Shown: positions 13,848 through 21,086, counted from the first letter of the stretch. The stretch: DNA of 26,251 nucleotides from Candidatus Magasanikbacteria bacterium CG1_02_32_51 (GCA_001871435.1 MNVC01000036.1:1-26251), one strand, 5' to 3'. The notes: generated by a model from the letters alone, not told the origin. Numbers and translations are program-made.

Positions 13848-16613
13848 CTAACCATGTTCTACTCTAATCTGACAAGTCTCACCCAAAATAATAGTATCAC
13901 GTCTTTGTAACTTATTTTGCAAAATAAGTTCAGCCAATTGATTTTCTACTTTATCTTGAATAGCCCGACGCATTGGTCTAGCCCCAAATTCAGCATCAAA
14001 ACCAACATCAACAAGAGCTTCAAGAGCAGCATCTTCTACACGAAGTTCCACTCCTCTAGCCTCCAAATCTTTGGCAACTCCTTTGAGCATCAAGCTAGCA
14101 ATTTGTTTTATTTCTTCTCGATTCAAAGCTCTAAATAATACTATACCATCAAAACGATTCAAAAATTCAGAACGGTAATATTGCATCAGTTCACCATGAA
14201 TCAAATGGTCTTTAATAACATCTAAGTCCACACCATCATTCATTTGTGATTGAACATAACTAGTTCCAGCATTGGAAGTAGCAATAATAATAGTATTAGT
14301 AAAATCTATTACCCGTCCCACACTATCAGTCAAGCGACCATCATCAAAAACTTGTAAAAATAAATTGAGAACATTTTTGTTTGCTTTTTCAAGTTCATCC
14401 AAAAGTACAAGTGAAAAAGGCTTTTGTCTAACAGCTTCAGTCAATAAGCCAGTTCCCTGTTGACCAGGTTGACCAATCATCTGATAAATACTACTACTAT
14501 CTTGATATTCACTCATGTCCATTCTAATCATTCTATCTTCACCACCAAAATATACTTCCGCAATAGTTTTGGCTAATTCTGTTTTGCCGACACCAGTCGG
14601 ACCAAGAAAAAGAAAACTGGCTATTGGACGTTTTTGTGATCTTACCTCTGCTCTAGCACGACGCAGAGCATTGGCTACCAGCTCTACAGCTAGATCTTGT
14701 CCAATTACACGTTTGTGCATTTCTTGTTCTAGACGTAACAATTTATCTGACTCATCTTCGGTAATACTTGCTACAAGTACACCAGTCTTATTGGCTACTA
14801 CTTGAGCTACATCTTCACCAGATACCAAAATATTTTGTCCTTTTTTATTTTTGACAAAATTACCAACCTCTGACAAAAGTGAAATAGCACTAGCTGGTAG
14901 ATTTTGATCAAAGAAAAATTTATCTGCAAGTGTAACACACTTAAATAAAGAATCATACGAAAAAAATATTTTATTTTTATATTCTATTTCACCAGCTTTT
15001 GACTCCAAAACACTTATGGCTTGATTTTCATTCATTTCACTAATACTTACTTTGGTAAAGACCGTACCAATTTCACTATTTACAATATGACGATTATAAC
15101 CTTCGGGCAAAGTTGTAGCAAACATCGTAAAATTTCCATCACTAAGATATTCTGCCAAAGTTTCTGAGACATCTAGACTTTCTTCACCTTGATTTAGAGA
15201 CATACCCATCAAATCATGAATATTATTGATAAACAAAATAATATTTTTGGCATAGGAGACCTCATTCATAATTTTGATAAGTCTTTGTTGAGCTCCAGAG
15301 ACAGTCGTACCAGCCAAAAGTGTTGAAGTAGAAATCTGTACAAATCTTTTATCCAACAATTTTTTTGGTGCTTCGCCTGAAATCATTTTTTGGACGATAC
15401 CTTCAATAATAGCCATTTTACCAACACCATGTTCACCAACCAAAATTACATTTTTGCTACCAGCTTCTATAATATTAAAAATTTCCTCAATCTCTTTTTC
15501 TCTAGCTACACATTGAGACAAATGGCCATATTTAGCATAGAGAGTAAGATCTTTGCTATAATTATTCATGAATGGTGTAGCTACAGAAGTCAAAGCCTTA
15601 TCCATACCATATTTATTTACACTACTAGCTGCTCTTCTAAGCTTGTGATATTCATCAAAAAGATATTCATTCATTCTTACCCATTCTACGACGTTGTTTA
15701 ATTTTTGATTTTCTACTTCCAAATCATAAAGAATTTCTTGCAAACTTTCAGATTGACGCACTGTGGCTAACAACAACTCACTGGTACGAATAGCACTATC
15801 TTTGAAATTTGCAGTTATATCAAAAGTATTAAAAATAATTTGCCAAAAATCATCACCAAAATATTTGTTATTAGCATCAATTGTATTTTTTGTTTTTTTC
15901 AAAAGAGAACCAACACGTGCCTGCAAAGACTTTATTGAAATACCCAAACGCACAAAAATTCCAATGATTTCATCGGAAGAAAGTAATGTATAAAAAATAT
16001 GCAAAGAAGTAATTTCAGAATTGTTATTATCTTTGGCAAGTAAAAAGCTCTTTTGCAAAACTTCTTTGGTATTTTCAGTCAAAAAATTATTCAAATCAAA
16101 TTTGTCTTTGTGTGAAATTTTTTTGATGTTTAACCAATCAGTAACTGAAATATCATCTTTAATAATATTTTTTTTCAAAAAATTGTAATCTATTTTTTCT
16201 TTTACAATATTTTGGACAGTCAATCTATAAAACAAATATCCAAGAGATACAAAACCAAACCAAAACAAAAAATGTATTTTTTCTTTATTATCAAACCAAA
16301 AAGAAGCAGTGAAAATCTTGTCTATATTTTTGTCAGTATGCCAAACACTATATACAAATAAAGACCAAAAACCTAACCAAAATACTAGAGCCAATAAAAT
16401 TCTCACAAAATTCAAAATTTTTCGTGCTTGGTGCAATTGGATATTATAAAATGTCAAAGACTGTCCAAAATAAACAAAAAGATTATTATAAAAAAAACCT
16501 GCATTATTTTTTTTACAATTTGGACAATTATGAAACTGCAAAAAACCAGTACCATGACATTTGTCACAAACTATAAAATCTATTTTTTTATTTTTAGCAA
16601 AAAACATAATCAA
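13848..16613 (-). CDS. Membrane-anchored Clp/Hsp100-like AAA+ ATPase with N-terminal zinc ribbon and inactive first ATPase domain
   Basis: 921 residues. Order of parts: a zinc ribbon with CDKCHGTGF and CPNC (C16, C19, C30, C33), similar to DnaJ CxxCxGxG; two membrane helices (about 68-90 and 112-131); a Clp-N-like helical region (about 175-310); AAA+ domain D1 (about 370-540); AAA+ domain D2 (about 630-900). D1 looks dead: Walker A is GEHGVGKM (393-400; M instead of T/S) and Walker B is IILFINNI (DE replaced by NN at 463-464). D2 is intact: GPTGVGKT (671-678), LVLLDE (735-740), sensor 1 IIIATSN, Arg finger R820, sensor 2 GARPMRR. The middle coiled coil is nearly absent, and the D2 loop that carries the ClpP-docking tripeptide is not recognisable, so it is more likely an unfoldase/remodeller at the membrane than a ClpP partner. 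A small membrane protein gene lies 18 bp upstream. Confidence 0.9.
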   Translation of the reverse strand: MIMFFAKNKKIDFIVCDKCHGTGFLQFHNCPNCKKNNAGFFYNNLFVYFGQSLTFYNIQLHQARKILNFVRILLALVFWLGFWSLFVYSVWHTDKNIDKIFTASFWFDNKEKIHFLFWFGFVSLGYLFYRLTVQNIVKEKIDYNFLKKNIIKDDISVTDWLNIKKISHKDKFDLNNFLTENTKEVLQKSFLLAKDNNNSEITSLHIFYTLLSSDEIIGIFVRLGISIKSLQARVGSLLKKTKNTIDANNKYFGDDFWQIIFNTFDITANFKDSAIRTSELLLATVRQSESLQEILYDLEVENQKLNNVVEWVRMNEYLFDEYHKLRRAASSVNKYGMDKALTSVATPFMNNYSKDLTLYAKYGHLSQCVAREKEIEEIFNIIEAGSKNVILVGEHGVGKMAIIEGIVQKMISGEAPKKLLDKRFVQISTSTLLAGTTVSGAQQRLIKIMNEVSYAKNIILFINNIHDLMGMSLNQGEESLDVSETLAEYLSDGNFTMFATTLPEGYNRHIVNSEIGTVFTKVSISEMNENQAISVLESKAGEIEYKNKIFFSYDSLFKCVTLADKFFFDQNLPASAISLLSEVGNFVKNKKGQNILVSGEDVAQVVANKTGVLVASITEDESDKLLRLEQEMHKRVIGQDLAVELVANALRRARAEVRSQKRPIASFLFLGPTGVGKTELAKTIAEVYFGGEDRMIRMDMSEYQDSSSIYQMIGQPGQQGTGLLTEAVRQKPFSLVLLDELEKANKNVLNLFLQVFDDGRLTDSVGRVIDFTNTIIIATSNAGTSYVQSQMNDGVDLDVIKDHLIHGELMQYYRSEFLNRFDGIVLFRALNREEIKQIASLMLKGVAKDLEARGVELRVEDAALEALVDVGFDAEFGARPMRRAIQDKVENQLAELILQNKLQRRDTIILGETCQIRVEHG

Positions 16614-16631
16614 AATATTTCTAGAAAAAAA

Positions 16632-17006
16632 TTATTTTTTAATTTGAACTAAAGATATTAGAGAATCAGTCACAAAATACAAGACCACCATTGGCAACAA
16701 AACCCAGACAAAAAATAAGGCAATCGCCAAAATCACCCAAATCAAAAGACCAATTGTTCTAAAGATAATATTGAAAAAACGCATCAAAACACTCATCAAA
16801 CGTCCTTGTAAATCATATTGTCCATACATTGGCACAAAAATATTTTTGAGCCACAGACCAGGAGACATCATAACATTGACCTCTCTTATCATACCTACAA
16901 AAAATATAAGTGCTCTTCTTGCACCGTCTGTGTACCACCAAATAGGAAAATAAAAAATATCTAATATCAACTCCATCAACATTCGTTGTAACAACAATAT
17001 AAACAT
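16632..17006 (-). CDS. Small membrane protein of unknown function, neighbour of the Clp-like ATPase
   Basis: 124 residues; no family recognised. ATGs at residues 9 and 11 (MLMELILDIFYFPIWWYTDG) are alternative starts. There is a hydrophobic N-terminal segment with FPIWWYTDGARRAL, a central amphipathic part (REVNVMMSPGLWLKNIFVPMYGQYDLQGR, about 41-69) and a long hydrophobic C-terminal region (about 76-118) that can form two helices. It precedes the Clp-like gene by 18 bp on the same strand and shares its promoter, so I infer that the two proteins act together, perhaps as membrane anchor or substrate of the ATPase. Only the gene order and membrane location are seen directly. Confidence 0.8.
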   Translation of the reverse strand: MFILLLQRMLMELILDIFYFPIWWYTDGARRALIFFVGMIREVNVMMSPGLWLKNIFVPMYGQYDLQGRLMSVLMRFFNIIFRTIGLLIWVILAIALFFVWVLLPMVVLYFVTDSLISLVQIKK

Positions 17007-17048
17007 AAATAAAAGATAAAAACTTAAATCAAAAATTTAATTTATTTA

Positions 17049-17077
17049 ATTATACCACAAAAAACAAAAACACGTAA
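17049..17077 (-). promoter_or_regulatory. Probable promoter of the membrane protein/Clp-like operon
   Basis: Consensus TATAAT on the minus strand at 17049-17054; a weak -35 TTACGT at 17072-17077 with a 17-bp spacer overlaps the stem of the preceding terminator. The leader would be about 36 nt. The overlap would couple termination of the ftsL transcript to this promoter. Confidence 0.4.
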
Positions 17078-17092
17078 CATATTTGCTACGTG
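17056..17092 (-). terminator. Terminator of the mraZ-rsmH-ftsL operon
   Basis: On the minus strand CACGTAGC (17085-17092) pairs with GTTACGTG (17071-17078), 8 pairs including one G-U, with a 6-nt loop, followed by TTTTTGTTTTTT (17059-17070). It lies about 50 bp after the ftsL-like stop. Confidence 0.85.
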
Positions 17093-17100
17093 AATACTTT

Positions 17101-17136
17101 TTACTTTAAAAACTTTATGAACTTTGTGAACTTTCA
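17101..17136. repeat. Four 9-bp tandem units after the ftsL-like gene
   Basis: Four consecutive 9-bp units with the consensus RAACTTTNT on the plus strand, lying between the ftsL-like stop and its terminator. Units differ at several positions, so this is an old or diverging tandem array. No inverted partner is seen. Confidence 0.55.
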
Positions 17137-17141
17137 ACTCA

Positions 17142-17486
17142 TTATCTTACAGCCACTGAACCATCTAGAATATTTAGATAATCAACATCAACCACAGATA
17201 CCAAATCTGTTTTGGAAATTCTATCTTGCAAACTTTGCATGGATTTCAATTTTGCTACTTCTACATCCATTTTTCTATTTTCATATTCTAATGTAGCCAC
17301 TTCTCTTTCCAACTCACTTATTATATAACCTTTGGTAGAAACGGAAGTAGTTCTCAAGATATACAACACACCAAAAATAAGAATAAAAATACCAACTGAA
17401 ATACGGAAAGAGGTACTCAAAAATAATTTATTTAAGTCTTCTTTTTTTTCACGTAAAGTTTGTTTTTTTTCTAGGTAGGAGTTCAT
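17142..17486 (-). CDS. FtsL-like/septum formation protein
   Basis: 114 residues with the FtsL/DivIC plan: a short charged cytoplasmic N-terminus (MNSYLEKKQTLREKKEDLNK), one membrane helix (about 28-46, RISVGIFILIFGVLYIL), then a heptad-rich coiled coil outside (SELEREVATLEYENRKMDVEVAKLKSMQSLQDRISK). It begins 2 bp after the rsmH stop, exactly where ftsL sits in division clusters, which supports the call more than sequence does, because FtsL proteins are poorly conserved. It would join FtsB and FtsQ at the divisome. The usual next gene (ftsI) is missing; a terminator follows instead. Confidence 0.8.
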   Translation of the reverse strand: MNSYLEKKQTLREKKEDLNKLFLSTSFRISVGIFILIFGVLYILRTTSVSTKGYIISELEREVATLEYENRKMDVEVAKLKSMQSLQDRISKTDLVSVVDVDYLNILDGSVAVR

Positions 17487-17488
17487 AT

Positions 17489-18454
17489 TTATATTTTTTC
17501 CACTACCCGTAATTTGGCGCTACGCGCACGAGGATTATTTTCTCGTTCTTCCTCACTACAAATGACAGGTTTTTTAGTGATTATATTAATTGTTTTATTA
17601 TTTTGTGATTTGAAATAATGTTTGACAATTGAATCTTCAATAGAATGAAAAGTGATTGTCACAAGTCTACCACCACTTTGCAATACCTCTATCGCCTGTG
17701 GTAAAACTCTTTCTATCACCCCTAGTTCATCATTGACTGCAATTCGCAAGGCTTGAAAGACTTTGGTAGCTGGATGTAATCCACCTATCCAAGGAATTTC
17801 TTTGTCTGTCTTCAATTTCTTTCTATAAACTTGCAACACTATATTTACCAAATCTCCTACGCTCTCAATCGTATAATCTTTTCTTTTTTCAACAATTGCC
17901 TGCGCGATTTCTTTGCTCAAACTTTCTTCTCCATATTTACGAAACATTTCTTCTAGTCCTCCATAATCTTTCAAATCTAGTAACTCAGCTGCACTACATG
18001 GTCCATAAAGTGGTTTACCATCTATTGACATTGGTGGATTGGACACTTCATGCATACACTTGAGATAAGTATCATAACGCATATCTAGTGGCTCATCAGT
18101 TTTTAGGAAGCTAAATCCCCGACCACGTTCTTCAAACTGTGGACTAGACCAACCATAATCCATCAATATTCCAGTTATATTTTCAAACTTTTTTTCTTTT
18201 ACTATTTTTTCCAAATTTTCAAAATTGTCTCTAGCAAAAACTACTCGCTTATCAAACTTATACAAAAATTGTTTAGTACGAAGTATAGCTTCAGCATCAA
18301 CATCAATCCCGAGCAATTTACCATTTGGACCAATCAATTCCAGAATTTTTTCAGCATGTCCTGCATCACCCAATGTACAATCAATAACATTGCTACCATT
18401 TTTTAGTTGCAAATTTTCAAGAACTTCATTTAGTAATACAGGTACGTGTCTCAT
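17489..18454 (-). CDS. rsmH: 16S rRNA (cytosine(1402)-N(4))-methyltransferase RsmH
   Basis: 321 residues. It begins RHVPVLLNEVLENL, with the SAM-binding VIDCTLGDAGHAEKIL (23-38) and GIDVDAEAI (49-57), then MDYGWSSPQFEERGRGFSF (98-116), LDMRYD (123-128), GGLHPATKVFQALRIAVNDEL (224-244) and the C-terminal TFHSIEDSIVKHYFK. The enzyme methylates C1402 in the decoding centre of 16S rRNA. About 20 extra residues (TYLKCMHEVSNPPMSIDGKP, 129-148) separate LDMRYD from SAAELLD, where the family usually has only a short link. It is the second gene of the mraZ operon, separated from mraZ by 138 bp holding the 70-bp hairpin repeat at 18466-18535. Confidence 0.97.
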   Translation of the reverse strand: MRHVPVLLNEVLENLQLKNGSNVIDCTLGDAGHAEKILELIGPNGKLLGIDVDAEAILRTKQFLYKFDKRVVFARDNFENLEKIVKEKKFENITGILMDYGWSSPQFEERGRGFSFLKTDEPLDMRYDTYLKCMHEVSNPPMSIDGKPLYGPCSAAELLDLKDYGGLEEMFRKYGEESLSKEIAQAIVEKRKDYTIESVGDLVNIVLQVYRKKLKTDKEIPWIGGLHPATKVFQALRIAVNDELGVIERVLPQAIEVLQSGGRLVTITFHSIEDSIVKHYFKSQNNKTINIITKKPVICSEEERENNPRARSAKLRVVEKI

Positions 18455-18465
18455 ATTGTGGTCGA

Positions 18466-18535
18466 CAGACTACGGACCACAGACTACGGACTACAGATTA
18501 ACTGTAGGCTGTAGTCTGTTGACTGTAGTCACTGG
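18466..18535. repeat. Ten exact-period 7-bp units forming an inverted repeat between mraZ and rsmH
   Basis: Seventy bases divide into ten 7-bp units without slippage: five of the CAGACTA / CGGACTA type (18466-18500) followed by five of the ACTGTAG / GCTGTAG type (18501-18535), which are reverse complements in spirit. CAGACTACGGACTACAG (18480-18496) pairs with CTGTAGGCTGTAGTCTG (18502-18518) at 15 of 17 positions with a 5-nt loop. The structure lies inside the operon 11 bp before the rsmH ATG, so it could affect rsmH expression. A sister copy lies at 23936-23998. Confidence 0.8.
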
Positions 18536-18592
18536 ATAAATTTAAATTCCAATGCTCCAAACTATTCAAGCTCAAATTTTTAAAACAATCAA

Positions 18593-19024
18593 CTATACAC
18601 CCAGTTCAAACATTTGTTCAGCAATTTGATTGCTTTTACTTTCTGTATTTTTCTTATAATCTTCCCAATTCTTCTGATCCCACAATTCTAGACGGTTGTA
18701 CAGACCGGCTACAATTATTTCCTTTTTGAGACCAGCAAAATTACGAAGATAATCTGGCAATACAACACGACCTTGTTTGTCAATATCTACATCCATAGCT
18801 CCAGCAAGCATCAGACGAGCGAAGGCTCTACTATTGGCTTGTGAAAATGGCAAGTTGGCAAGTTTATCTGCCAAAATTTTCCATTCTAATTTGGTGTACA
18901 AAAATAGACAGTTATCCAAACCTTTTGTTACCACCGCACCTTTTGACAACTCTGTCCGAAATTTCTTTGGGACAGCAAGTCGTCCTTTATCATCTAAGTT
19001 GTGTGAATATTCTCCGATAAACAT
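18593..19024 (-). CDS. mraZ: Transcriptional regulator MraZ
   Basis: 143 residues, the normal length. Two AbrB-like swapped hairpin domains each carry the DxxxR signature: DDKGRLAVP (residues 11-19) and DKQGRVVLP (82-90), beginning MFIGEYSHNLDDKGR. MraZ forms a ring-shaped oligomer that binds tandem repeats at the promoter of its own division operon, usually as a repressor. Four 10-bp boxes with a TGG core lie upstream at 19153-19192, as expected. It is followed by rsmH and the ftsL-like gene. Confidence 0.97.
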   Translation of the reverse strand: MFIGEYSHNLDDKGRLAVPKKFRTELSKGAVVTKGLDNCLFLYTKLEWKILADKLANLPFSQANSRAFARLMLAGAMDVDIDKQGRVVLPDYLRNFAGLKKEIIVAGLYNRLELWDQKNWEDYKKNTESKSNQIAEQMFELGV

Positions 19025-19152
19025 AGGAACACGAATCTTAACACTAATAAACTAATCTTTTTAAAAAAAATTAAGTAAAAATATATAGACAAGCATTTTA
19101 TATATTTTTTATTTATTAATCTTTTGTAATGAACATTATCTTTTTTATTCTT

Positions 19153-19205
19153 CCCCACTTTTTACCACTTGAAACCATTATACACCACTTTGTTAATCCT
19201 TTCAA
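19153..19205 (-). promoter_or_regulatory. mraZ promoter embedded in tandem MraZ-type boxes
   Basis: On the minus strand, TTGAAA (19200-19205), a 17-bp spacer and TATAAT (19177-19182) form a good promoter. Four boxes with AAGTGG/AATGG cores repeat every 10 bp (cores at 19155, 19165, 19175 and 19185 on the plus-strand scale) and cover the -10 and start site; two AAATGG boxes 10 bp apart (19206, 19216) lie upstream. This matches the known tandem TGG-type sites of MraZ and suggests autorepression. The leader to the mraZ ATG is about 145 nt and holds no other clear signal. The full spacer 19025-19326 contains this control region and the NUDIX promoter. Confidence 0.75.
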
Positions 19206-19278
19206 CCATTTCAAGCCATTTATCCACTGTATATCCACAGTTAACAAAAAAAATGGCTAAAACTTGCTAATATTTATT

Positions 19279-19308
19279 TTGAATTTGGTATATAATATTT
19301 TATATAAT
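19279..19308 (+). promoter_or_regulatory. Promoter of the second NUDIX gene
   Basis: TTGAAT (19279-19284), an 18-bp spacer and TATAAT (19303-19308), with the ATG at 19327. A second TATAAT at 19291-19296 lacks a good -35. The leader is only about 12 nt and has no Shine-Dalgarno. Confidence 0.6.
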
Positions 19309-19326
19309 AAGTAAAATTAAAATTTT

Positions 19327-19746
19327 ATGTCAAAAAGAATTGCTCAGGTAGAAATCATTGTTTATAAAATAAAAAATAATCAACCATTATTTTTGTTACT
19401 AAAAAGAATAGAATCACGTGGTGAATTCTGGCAACCAATTACTGGTGGAGCAAATGATGATGAAACACTAGAAGATGCGGCAAAAAGAGAATTGATGGAA
19501 GAAACACAAATAAAAAATTATTTAAATTTTATAAATAAAGTACACTATTTCGAATTTGATATTGAAATTCACGGAAGAATAAAAGAATATGTCTTTGCTG
19601 TCGAAGTAAATAAAAAAACAGAAGTAGTACTTTCCGATGAACATGAAGAAAAAAAATGGTGTGATTTTGAAGAAGCCCTAAGGTTGTTAAAATACGAAAA
19701 TAATAGAGAAAGTTTTAGAAAAGTTTTTAAAATAATTAATAAATAA
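19327..19746 (+). CDS. NUDIX hydrolase, NudB/dATP pyrophosphohydrolase-like
   Basis: 139 residues. The Nudix box is nearly canonical at 40-62, GGANDDETLEDAAKRELMEET then QI (consensus Gx5Ex7REUxEExGU; the late glycine is Q61). FWQPITGG before it resembles the FWQSVTGS of NudB (dihydroneopterin triphosphate/dATP pyrophosphatase). It probably hydrolyses a nucleoside triphosphate in the cytoplasm; the substrate is not determined. It is the only plus-strand gene in this half of the window, diverging from mraZ and converging with uvrC with a 21-bp gap. Confidence 0.92.
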   Translation: MSKRIAQVEIIVYKIKNNQPLFLLLKRIESRGEFWQPITGGANDDETLEDAAKRELMEETQIKNYLNFINKVHYFEFDIEIHGRIKEYVFAVEVNKKTEVVLSDEHEEKKWCDFEEALRLLKYENNRESFRKVFKIINK

Positions 19747-19767
19747 AAATAGCTCTTTCAAACTGTT

Positions 19768-21048
19768 TTAATGTTTTAATTTTCTAAGACTTCTCTGAAA
19801 AGTAATCGCAAACCGATGAGCTTCATCTCTCACTTTGATAAGCAAATCTTGATTATCATTTACAAACTTAATAAACTCTCTATCTTTCACTCCAAAAATA
19901 AAATCATTTCTCTTACGCTCTGGACCTTTGGCAATCCCAACTAACGGAATCTTGATATTGTTTTTGTGTAATATTTGCATTGCAGCATTCACCTGCGGTT
20001 TGCCACCATCAATCAGAAAAACATCTGGATAAGTCCACTCCGTATGTTTAAGACGTCTTTCCAATACTTCTTTCAGACAATCTACATCACTTTGTCCTTC
20101 CACACTTCTTATTTTGAATTTTCTATAATCTTTTTTCTGAGCTTCAAGATCATCAAAGACGACCATACTTCCAACTTTACCAGTCGTACCAAGATTAGAT
20201 ATATCATAACCCTCTATACGAGAAATTTTGAATCTAGTCCCGATAAAATCGGGATGAATTTTAAAACTGTCTTCAACAAAAGATTTATTGAGTAGAGCAA
20301 TATCATGAATTTTTAACAAAGAACTAATCTGATTTCGTAGACGCCCCGCTTCTTCGAAGTCTTCTTGTTTAGAAGCCCTTCTCATTTTTATCTCTAGATT
20401 TTTTATCAATGTTTTCTTACCACCACGAAGAAAAGTTACTAATGGCAAAATTACTTTGCTTTTATATTCATGTGAACTAACTTCTCCTGTACAAACTCCC
20501 AAACATTGCCCAATCTGATAATACATACAAGGCCTACAAGGCTTACCAGACTCACAAGGCTTACAGGTAGAAATAAAGAATAATCTATTCAACAACCTCA
20601 TCATCTCACGAGTTTTAAGTTCAGGATATGGTCCAAACAAATACTTAATCTGCATATTCTGCTTACTTTGCTTATTCTGCTGATCCAGTTCATGTTGTCT
20701 AACTGTATAAACTCTCGGAAACAAATCATCACTAATTACCACGTAATTCCAACTCCTATCGTCCTTACCTTCAACATTATACTTCGGTAAATATTTCTTA
20801 ATATAGTTTGATTCTAGAATCACCGCTTCTAAAACTGAATCAGTTTCTTTGATTTTGATATCTACCACTTCGTGCATCATTTGTTCTATTGGACGCATCG
20901 AGCGAGCACCACGAAAATAACTCTGCACACGATTGCGCAGAGATGTTGCTTTCCCAATATAAATTAACTCTTTATTTTTGTTGTAGAATAAATAGATGCC
21001 AGGTTCAGTTGGAAATTGTCGAACTTTATTGAGCAATTTTATAAACAT
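19768..21048 (-). CDS. uvrC: Excinuclease ABC subunit C, short form without HhH tail
   Basis: 426 residues from the ATG at 21048; an ATG at 21096 would add 16 hydrophobic residues encoded partly by a repeat, so I reject it. Parts: GIY-YIG nuclease (PGIYLFYNKNKELIYIGKAT, 16-35), a cysteine cluster (162-186), a UVR motif (about 215-248) and the RNase H-like nuclease with RIEGYDISN (277-285), DVFLIDGGKPQVNAA (342-356) and EAHRFAI (409-415). It ends eleven residues later, so the usual C-terminal helix-hairpin-helix pair (full-length UvrC is about 600 residues) is absent, not truncated by a frameshift. UvrC makes both incisions in nucleotide excision repair. Two 9-bp tandem repeats lie in frame, one coding the cysteine cluster, and a perfect palindrome codes part of the linker before RIEGYD. 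uvrA lies just upstream. Confidence 0.95.
   Translation of the reverse strand: MFIKLLNKVRQFPTEPGIYLFYNKNKELIYIGKATSLRNRVQSYFRGARSMRPIEQMMHEVVDIKIKETDSVLEAVILESNYIKKYLPKYNVEGKDDRSWNYVVISDDLFPRVYTVRQHELDQQNKQSKQNMQIKYLFGPYPELKTREMMRLLNRLFFISTCKPCESGKPCRPCMYYQIGQCLGVCTGEVSSHEYKSKVILPLVTFLRGGKKTLIKNLEIKMRRASKQEDFEEAGRLRNQISSLLKIHDIALLNKSFVEDSFKIHPDFIGTRFKISRIEGYDISNLGTTGKVGSMVVFDDLEAQKKDYRKFKIRSVEGQSDVDCLKEVLERRLKHTEWTYPDVFLIDGGKPQVNAAMQILHKNNIKIPLVGIAKGPERKRNDFIFGVKDREFIKFVNDNQDLLIKVRDEAHRFAITFQRSLRKLKH
20238..20254. repeat. Perfect palindrome inside uvrC
   Basis: TCCCGAT-AAA-ATCGGGA, 7-bp arms with a 3-nt loop. It codes HPDFIGT (residues 265-271), in the poorly conserved linker between the UVR region and the RNase H-like domain. 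The linker looks longer than usual, so an in-frame insertion of a small palindromic element is possible. Confidence 0.5.
20526..20570. repeat. Five 9-bp tandem units encoding the UvrC cysteine cluster
   Basis: Five consecutive 9-bp units with the consensus TACAAGGCT on the plus strand. On the coding strand each gives a three-residue step (CKP, CES, GKP, CRP, CM). The protein therefore has six cysteines here (C162, C165, C171, C174, C182, C186) where four ligands are usual for the UvrC iron-sulfur cluster. Confidence 0.65.
20647..20682. repeat. Four 9-bp tandem units in uvrC (QNK/QSK repeat)
   Basis: Four consecutive 9-bp units with the consensus ATTCTGCTT on the plus strand, followed by two weaker ones. 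On the coding strand they give a Q-N/S-K tripeptide array (about residues 124-135), a polar loop between the GIY-YIG domain and the cysteine cluster. Confidence 0.65.
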
Positions 21049-21086
21049 AATAACTAATTTCAAGCAAATAATTATAATAATACAAA

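Noticed and set aside
18466..18535. CRISPR array.
   Set aside because: Units are 7 bp with no spacers, no 25-40 bp repeats occur, and no cas gene is present.
19193..19260. Replication origin, from the DnaA-like boxes and the dnaB gene in the window.
   Set aside because: Only two imperfect boxes, no dnaA/dnaN, no cluster of 13-mers; the boxes may be chance or part of the mraZ control region.
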